Positions 7,471-11,344 of a stretch of 11,344 nucleotides of DNA are shown here, piece after piece. The first letter of the stretch is position 1. Every line of letters starts with the position of its first letter. The notes under the pieces are model-generated. The model saw nothing but the letters and a program-made list of their open reading frames with translations. It did no database searches and was not told the DNA's origin. A program made the translations under genes and the position numbers. Source of the DNA: Terriglobia bacterium (lineage in GTDB: Bacteria; Acidobacteriota; Terriglobia; UBA7540); assembly GCA_030040455.1 (NCBI GenBank), contig JASHTR010000222.1, positions 1-11,344 of the forward strand. Reading direction: 5' to 3'.

Positions 7471-7571
7471 GGTCAGCGCGCCGCTGGATGGTTGCGTCGC
7501 CATCGCCTCGAGCCGCCCGCAAATTCAATATAAACGCATCTCCGGCGGGGAGACGAACGAGGGGTCAGCGC

Positions 7572-7635
7572 CCGGTTTTCAGCCTGAGTCCCGCGTCTTC
7601 CTCTTCTCCGTCAAAAGGGGGTAGCCAAAAACCGG
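7572..7635. repeat. Inverted repeat CCGGTTTT / AAAACCGG
   Basis: Perfect 8-bp arms at 7572-7579 and 7628-7635 enclose 48 nt. They lie just upstream of the predicted argC promoter. The arms could form the base of a structured RNA or be unrelated to regulation; nothing else defines them. Confidence 0.3.
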
Positions 7636-7673
7636 AACGGGCAGACATTGGAGAGATTTAACCTGATTTTCAC

Positions 7674-7702
7674 TTGACGCGCCGGAGCGCCAGGCTCACA
7701 AT
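7674..7702 (+). promoter_or_regulatory. Candidate sigma70 promoter of the arg operon
   Basis: TTGACG (7674-7679), a 17-bp spacer and CACAAT (7697-7702) give a good -35 and a moderate -10. Transcription would begin near 7709, about 50 nt before the argC start. The -35 lies in TTTCACTTGAC, the same 11-mer that carries the -35 of the divergent receptor promoter. Confidence 0.5.
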
Positions 7703-7705
7703 AGA

Positions 7706-7738
7706 AGAATATTTATACGCAGCATGTATAATTATGCT
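7706..7738. promoter_or_regulatory. Two candidate ARG boxes (ArgR operators) at the argC start region
   Basis: AGAATATTTATACG (7706-7719) and TGTATAATTATGCT (7725-7738) each match 11 of 14 positions of the ArgR core TGAATWWWWATTCA. They stand 19 bp apart, near the 20-21 bp of tandem ARG boxes in enterobacteria. They cover the predicted transcription start and early leader, where arginine-bound ArgR would repress the operon. The match is by eye; no argR gene is visible in the window. Confidence 0.5.
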
Positions 7739-7742
7739 GGCG

Positions 7743-7748
7743 AAAGGA
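7743..7748 (+). promoter_or_regulatory. Ribosome binding site that favours the TTG start of argC
   Basis: GAAAGGA-like sequence (AAAGGA at 7743-7748) stands 10 nt before the TTG at 7759. It directly abuts an ATG at 7749, which is too close to use it and is out of frame with argC. This spacing supports the TTG start. Confidence 0.45.
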
Positions 7749-7758
7749 ATGGCGGGAG

Positions 7759-8850
7759 TTGGCAACAGCCGTTGACGAAAAGGTTTTGCCGGCTGAGGTG
7801 AAGCCGCCGCAGCCCGAACGGCCGGTGCGCGTGGCGGTGCTGGGAGCAACGGGCTACGCGGGAGGAGAGCTGGTTGCGATCCTCGCGCGGCATCCGGCGG
7901 TGAAGCTGACCCACCTGATGTCTTCCGGGCGAAGCGGAAGCGAGCCCATGCTCGTGGTGGAGGCGCACGCGGCCCTGCGGGGCGTTTCGACTTTGCCGAT
8001 CCGCTCGCTGGATACGGAGCATCTCACGCCCCACACCGTCGACGTGGTGTTTCTTGCCACGCCGCACGAGGTCTCGCACGATCTGGCTCCGGCGCTCCTC
8101 GCGCGCGGCCTGCGCGTGGTGGACTTGAGCGCCGCTTTCAGGTTGAAGGACCGCGCCGCCTACGCGGGCTGGTACGGATTTGAGCACCATGCTGGAGAGG
8201 TTCTGGCCGAGGCGGTTTATGGGTTGCCGGAGCTCAACCGCGAGGCCATCTGCGCGGCCCGGCTGGTGGCGAATCCCGGCTGCTATCCTACCGCCGCCAT
8301 CCTGGCGCTCGCGCCACTCCTGCGTGCGGGGGTCGCCGACGTCGCGGCGGGCATCGTCTGCGACGCCAAGTCAGGCACGACGGGCGCCGGGCGCTCGCTG
8401 CGCGACGACCTGCTTTTTTCCAACGTTACGGAAAACTGCCGTGCCTACAGCATCTTCAAGCACCGGCACGTGCCGGAAATGCTTCAGGAGCTCAGGCTTC
8501 GAGAGGAGTCTTTCGTCTTCACGCCTCATCTCCTGCCTCTCGCGCGGGGCATTCTGAGCACTCATTATGTGCGCCTCGCCCGCACGTGCGACCGGGAAGA
8601 GATGACGCAGATTTACCGGAAGTTCTACTTTGGAAGCTCTTTAGTACGCATCTACGAGGATGGCAAACTGCCGGAGGTCCGGGCGGTGGCGCACACCCAG
8701 CACGCGGACATCGGGTTTGTTCTGGACTCGGCGTGCCACCGGCTTGTGGTGGTCTCGGCGATTGACAACCTGGGCAAAGGCGCGGCCGGGCAGGCCGTTC
8801 AGAACATGAACCTGATGATGGGCTTTAAGGAGGATACGGCGCTCGGATGA
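7759..8850 (+). CDS. argC: N-acetyl-gamma-glutamyl-phosphate reductase
   Basis: 363 aa, third step of arginine synthesis: NADPH-dependent reduction of N-acetylglutamyl phosphate to the semialdehyde, in the cytoplasm. Residues 24-37 carry the Rossmann motif VRVAVLGATGYAGG. The catalytic cysteine is Cys175 in NPGCYPTA, the histidine region is FKHRHVPE (234-240), and CDAKSGTTGAGR (201-212) is the family signature. VVSAIDNLGKGAAGQA near the C-terminus is also typical. The length fits the longer, type 1 form, with about 20 extra N-terminal residues. The start is uncertain: TTG at 7759 is the first in-frame start after a TAA at 7729-7731, and GTG codons at 7798 or 7825 are alternatives closer to the usual family start. 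The stop overlaps argB by ATGA. First gene of the operon, probably under ArgR control. Confidence 0.95.
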   Translation: MATAVDEKVLPAEVKPPQPERPVRVAVLGATGYAGGELVAILARHPAVKLTHLMSSGRSGSEPMLVVEAHAALRGVSTLPIRSLDTEHLTPHTVDVVFLATPHEVSHDLAPALLARGLRVVDLSAAFRLKDRAAYAGWYGFEHHAGEVLAEAVYGLPELNREAICAARLVANPGCYPTAAILALAPLLRAGVADVAAGIVCDAKSGTTGAGRSLRDDLLFSNVTENCRAYSIFKHRHVPEMLQELRLREESFVFTPHLLPLARGILSTHYVRLARTCDREEMTQIYRKFYFGSSLVRIYEDGKLPEVRAVAHTQHADIGFVLDSACHRLVVVSAIDNLGKGAAGQAVQNMNLMMGFKEDTALG

Positions 8851-9641
8851 AGCTGGTCATCAAGATCGGCGGCCAGGCGATGGAGGAGGTGAGTGTCCGT
8901 CGCAACGTTGCCCGCCAGGTCGCCCGGTTCCGGCGATCTGGACATCACGTAGTGGTGGTGCACGGTGGCGGCAGGCTGCTGACCGAAACGCTCGCCCGGC
9001 TGGGCATCTCGACGGAGTTTTCGAACGGCTTGAGGGTGACGGATGCCGCCACGCGCGATGCGGCGCTGATGGTCCTGGCGGGGATCGCCAACAAGCAGTG
9101 GGTCGCGGAAATTCAGTCCTACGGCGTTGAGGCGCTCGGCCTCTGCGGCGGCGATCGAAGGTTGATGGAGGCGCGCAAGCTGACGGCGCGCGAAGGCGCG
9201 GGCGTGAGGGACCTTGGCTTTGTGGGGCGTCCGAGCAAGGTGAACACGGCCGCGCTCGACATGGCATTCGAGCATCGGCTGGTGCCCGTGGTGGCAAGCA
9301 TCGCGCTGGGCGCGCGCAATGAGTATCTGAACGTGAATGCCGACGATTTCGCCGCCGCAATTGCCAGCGCGCTTCCGGCGGATCGCTTGGTTTATCTTAC
9401 GGAATCCGGAGGCGTCCGCGATGCCGGCCAGAACCTGCTTCCCCAAGTCCGGACGAAGGAAATTCGCGGCTTGATCCGCAAAGGCATTGTCCGCGATGGA
9501 ATGATTCCCAAGCTTCTTTCATGCGCGCGCGTGCTCGCCGGTGGAGTGGAGGAGATTGATATGATTTCCCCGGCGGTGCCGGACAGCCTGCTCCGCCTTT
9601 TGAGCCGGCGCGAGGTCCCGGGAACCCGTATCGTGAAATGA
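8847..9641 (+). CDS. argB: N-acetylglutamate kinase
   Basis: 264 aa cytoplasmic kinase that phosphorylates N-acetylglutamate with ATP, the second and often committed step. Amino acid kinase fold: LVIKIGG with the catalytic Lys6, VVVHGGG (36-42), GLRVTD with the substrate Arg63, AGIANK (78-83), NVNADD (Asn162, Asp166) and DGMIPK with Lys222. All key residues known from E. coli ArgB have counterparts. GLCGGD (98-103) replaces the more common GLSGKDG, closer to E. coli's GLFLGDG. The protein starts right at the first strand, without the N-terminal helix that arginine-inhibited hexameric enzymes carry, so it may not be feedback-inhibited; that is inference. The ATG lies within argC's stop (ATGA), and AAGGAGG is 13 nt upstream, inside argC. 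Confidence 0.95.
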   Translation: MKLVIKIGGQAMEEVSVRRNVARQVARFRRSGHHVVVVHGGGRLLTETLARLGISTEFSNGLRVTDAATRDAALMVLAGIANKQWVAEIQSYGVEALGLCGGDRRLMEARKLTAREGAGVRDLGFVGRPSKVNTAALDMAFEHRLVPVVASIALGARNEYLNVNADDFAAAIASALPADRLVYLTESGGVRDAGQNLLPQVRTKEIRGLIRKGIVRDGMIPKLLSCARVLAGGVEEIDMISPAVPDSLLRLLSRREVPGTRIVK

Positions 9642-9648
9642 AACGCCT

Positions 9649-10866
9649 ATGAACTACGACGAAATCAAGAATCTTGAAGCCCGCGCAGTGATCCCAACCT
9701 ACGAGCGGATGCCTCTTCTTGCCGTCCGAGGTGAAGGTTGCCACGTGATCGACGAGAAAGGAAAGAGGTATACGGATTTTCTGAGCGGGCTGGCCGTTAA
9801 CGCGCTCGGTTACAACCATCCGGAAATCATGCAGGTGCTGCGAGATGAATCCGAGTCGCTGCTTCACGTCTCAAATCTGCTCTACCACCCCTATCAGGCG
9901 CCTCTCGCGGAGAAACTGGCACGCCTTGCGGGGCTCGATCGCGTTTTCTTCGCCAACTCCGGGACGGAAGTGACCGAAGGCGCCATTAAGCTGGCCCGCG
10001 CATATGCGCAGAAGCGTTATCCGGGTCGTGCGGAAGTGCTGGCGGTTGAAAATTCCTTCCACGGACGCACCTTCGGAGCGCTTTCCGCTACGTGGCCGGA
10101 GAAGTATCGCAAGCCGTTTGAACCGCTCGTGCCGGGCATCCGGTTCGTTCGACTGAACGACGTCCAGAGCCTGAAGGAGAATTTCACTCCGGGCGTGGCC
10201 GGGCTGATGGTCGAGACCATCCAGGGTGAAGGCGGAGTCGTTGAAATCACGGAAGAATTTCTGAAGACGGCTCAAGCGCTATGCCGAGCCAATGACGCGC
10301 TCTTCATTTGCGATGAAATCCAGTGCGGCCTGGGAAGGACGGGCCGCATGTTTACTTATGAGAAGTTCGACCTCAAGCCGGATGTGGTGCTGGTGGCAAA
10401 ACCGCTTGCGGCCGGGCTGCCCCTGGCCGCGATCGTTGCGCGTGAAAACGTGGCCCAGGCCTTCTCGCCCGGCCTGCACGGCACCACGTTTGGCGGCGGA
10501 CCGCTCCAGTGCCGGCTGGCGTTGAAGGTCCTTGAAATCATCGAAAAGCCGGGCTTCCTCGAACACGTCCGGGACGTGGGGGAATGGTTTCGCCACGAGC
10601 TTCGGGAATTAAAGAAAGAGTTGCCGATTATTCACGAAGTGCGGGGAGACGGCCTGATGATTGCCGCGGAATTGACCGTGCCCGGCAAGAGCGTTGTCGA
10701 GCAAGCGCTGGAAGCGGGTTTCCTGATCAATTGCACGCAGGAAAAAGTTCTGCGGTTCTTACCCCCTCTCATTATCGAACGGCACCACGTCCGCGAGCTG
10801 ATGGCGGCCTTGGAGCCCATTCTGGCGGAACTCGCGGCCGAGGCCCGGCAGGAGGTGCACGCATGA
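9649..10866 (+). CDS. argD: Acetylornithine aminotransferase (class III, PLP)
   Basis: 405 aa, the usual length. It transfers an amino group from glutamate to N-acetylglutamate semialdehyde, giving N-acetylornithine. Class III aminotransferase features: NALGYNHPEI (51-60), FFANSGTEVTEGAIKLAR (100-117), SFHGRTFGAL (136-145), ETIQGEGG (189-196), FICDEIQCGLGRTG (219-232) with the PLP Asp222, and the Schiff-base Lys251 in LVAKPLAAGLPLAA. Two motifs deviate from the common ArgD form: TEVTE for AEANE and FGGGP for FGGNP. Sequence alone would allow another class III aminotransferase; the place between argB and argF settles it. It starts 7 bp after argB with no clear Shine-Dalgarno, so it may depend on translation of argB. 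Its stop overlaps argF by ATGA. Confidence 0.92.
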   Translation: MNYDEIKNLEARAVIPTYERMPLLAVRGEGCHVIDEKGKRYTDFLSGLAVNALGYNHPEIMQVLRDESESLLHVSNLLYHPYQAPLAEKLARLAGLDRVFFANSGTEVTEGAIKLARAYAQKRYPGRAEVLAVENSFHGRTFGALSATWPEKYRKPFEPLVPGIRFVRLNDVQSLKENFTPGVAGLMVETIQGEGGVVEITEEFLKTAQALCRANDALFICDEIQCGLGRTGRMFTYEKFDLKPDVVLVAKPLAAGLPLAAIVARENVAQAFSPGLHGTTFGGGPLQCRLALKVLEIIEKPGFLEHVRDVGEWFRHELRELKKELPIIHEVRGDGLMIAAELTVPGKSVVEQALEAGFLINCTQEKVLRFLPPLIIERHHVRELMAALEPILAELAAEARQEVHA

Positions 10867-11344
10867 CACCGGTTATGACGGAAATCCAGGAAAGGCTGAG
10901 CGTCGAGGATTTGATCGCCGAGCGCGATCTCACCCGAGGCGACGTGGAGCTGATTTTCAGCTTCGCCGAGCGGGTGAAGCGCCTACCGGGCGACTATGCC
11001 CGAGCGCTCGAAGGGAAGCAGCTTGCCATGATCTTTGAGAAGCCGTCGTTGCGCACCCGCGTCACTTTTGAAGTGGGCATGACGAGCATGGGAGGGTTCG
11101 CCGTCTACCTCGACCACGCGAAGCCGCGGCTGGGCGAGCGCGAATGCATCAAGGATATCGCGCGAAACCTCGACCGCTGGGTGCATGGCATTGTGGCGCG
11201 GACGTTCTCTCACGACTCGGTGATCGAGCTGGCAAACCATTCCGCCATCCCCGTGATTAACGGCCTTACGGACCTGTTCCATCCCTGCCAGGCGCTGGCC
11301 GACATCTTCACTCTCGAAGAACGGTTCGGAGGGCTGAAGGGTTT
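10863..11344 (+). CDS. argF: Ornithine carbamoyltransferase, N-terminal part
   Basis: 160 complete codons, cut by the right edge. It catalyses carbamoyl phosphate plus ornithine to citrulline in the cytoplasm. The carbamoyl-phosphate domain is present: MIFEKPSLRTRVTFEVGM (56-73) with SLRTR at 62-66, GERECIKDIARNL (91-103), VART with Arg113, and LFHPCQALAD (138-147) containing the HPCQ motif. The usual STRTR has Leu in second place here. The C-terminal ornithine domain with the SMG loop is outside the window, so use of acetyl- or succinyl-ornithine instead of ornithine cannot be excluded formally, though HPCQ and context favour ornithine. ATG at 10863 overlaps argD's TGA and has a near-perfect AGGAGGT 6 nt upstream; an in-frame ATG at 10875 is a less likely start. 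Confidence 0.93.
   Translation, partial: MTPVMTEIQERLSVEDLIAERDLTRGDVELIFSFAERVKRLPGDYARALEGKQLAMIFEKPSLRTRVTFEVGMTSMGGFAVYLDHAKPRLGERECIKDIARNLDRWVHGIVARTFSHDSVIELANHSAIPVINGLTDLFHPCQALADIFTLEERFGGLKG

Larger units (their letters stand above)
7227..7673. other. Non-coding stretch between divergent operons, possible small RNA
   Basis: About 450 bp without a credible protein gene: open frames here are short, unlike known proteins, and run through the terminator or promoters. It contains a 5-bp hairpin GAGCG/CGCTC at 7275-7289, two copies of GGTTGAG ending in TACC (7430-7440 and 7458-7470) and a complementary TCAACCC at 7412-7418. A leftward transcript from here would end at the terminator at 7185-7226. 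I searched by eye for features of tmRNA (T-loop, tag), RNase P RNA, SRP RNA and tRNA and found none, and no clean leftward promoter was evident. Confidence 0.4.

Noticed and set aside
7187..7533. tmRNA, RNase P RNA, SRP RNA or 6S RNA as the product ended by the terminator
   Set aside because: No T-loop, tag frame, conserved RNase P core or SRP tetraloop region could be seen. A 6S-like single long hairpin was not evident by eye, so no family name is given.
7749..7751. ATG at 7749 as the argC start
   Set aside because: It is out of frame with argC and meets a stop after eight codons.
7732..8190. 152-aa minus-strand open frame reading out of argC
   Set aside because: It overlaps the conserved argC N-terminal Rossmann region and the arg promoter, and its composition is typical of an antisense shadow. 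It could not easily explain the distant leftward terminator.
8799..9446. 215-aa minus-strand open frame
   Set aside because: It is antisense to argB and the argC end in a GC-rich region where long chance frames are common. The product is rich in His/Arg/Gln and resembles no family I know.
1..11344. Defence system, CRISPR array, prophage or insertion sequence
   Set aside because: There are no spaced repeats, transposase, integrase or nuclease-type genes. All large frames are explained by glycan uptake and arginine synthesis.

Overview
The window looks like a chromosomal piece of an Acidobacteriota-type bacterium (Bryobacterales or Solibacter-like is my best guess). The main clue is a very large Oar-like TonB-dependent receptor. 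It has an N-terminal carboxypeptidase-regulatory-like domain, no SusD partner, and a C-terminal phenylalanine. It is followed by Tat-exported carbohydrate-active proteins. This assignment is an inference from gene content only; the sequence contains no rRNA or other phylogenetic marker.

Left half (1-6917, minus strand): four tightly packed genes read leftwards. They are a TonB-dependent receptor (1076 aa), an unrecognised 727-aa Tat-signal protein ending in an aromatic-rich, probably alpha/alpha-barrel region, a DUF4434-type TIM-barrel protein (352 aa) and a type I sulfatase (N-terminal 144 aa, cut by the window edge). The junctions are 8 bp, 4 bp and a 1-nt TAATG overlap, so this is almost certainly one operon. 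All three downstream proteins begin with a twin-arginine motif. The locus resembles a polysaccharide-utilisation locus without SusD: the receptor would import a (probably sulfated) glycan fragment and the exported enzymes would trim it.

Centre (6918-7758): an intergenic region of about 840 bp between divergent operons, with no convincing protein gene. It holds a near-consensus sigma70 promoter for the receptor operon, with a 20-bp palindrome filling its spacer. It also holds a leader with a perfect 14-bp palindrome, a strong leftward intrinsic terminator with no recognised gene behind it, a set of repeats, and the argC promoter followed by two ArgR-like (ARG) boxes. The two divergent promoters share the 11-mer TTTCACTTGAC around their -35 elements.

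Right half (7759-11344, plus strand): an arginine biosynthesis operon argC-argB-argD-argF (argF is cut by the window edge). The argC/argB and argD/argF pairs overlap by ATGA, and argB and argD are 7 bp apart. Together they turn N-acetylglutamate into N-acetylornithine (ArgB, ArgC, ArgD) and ornithine into citrulline (ArgF). The deacetylation/transacetylation step (argJ or argE) and argG/argH are not in the window.

The least ordinary content is the SusD-less sulfatase/DUF4434 operon with its unrecognised 727-aa protein, and the intergenic region with its orphan terminator. I found no CRISPR array, transposase, phage gene, tRNA or rRNA.
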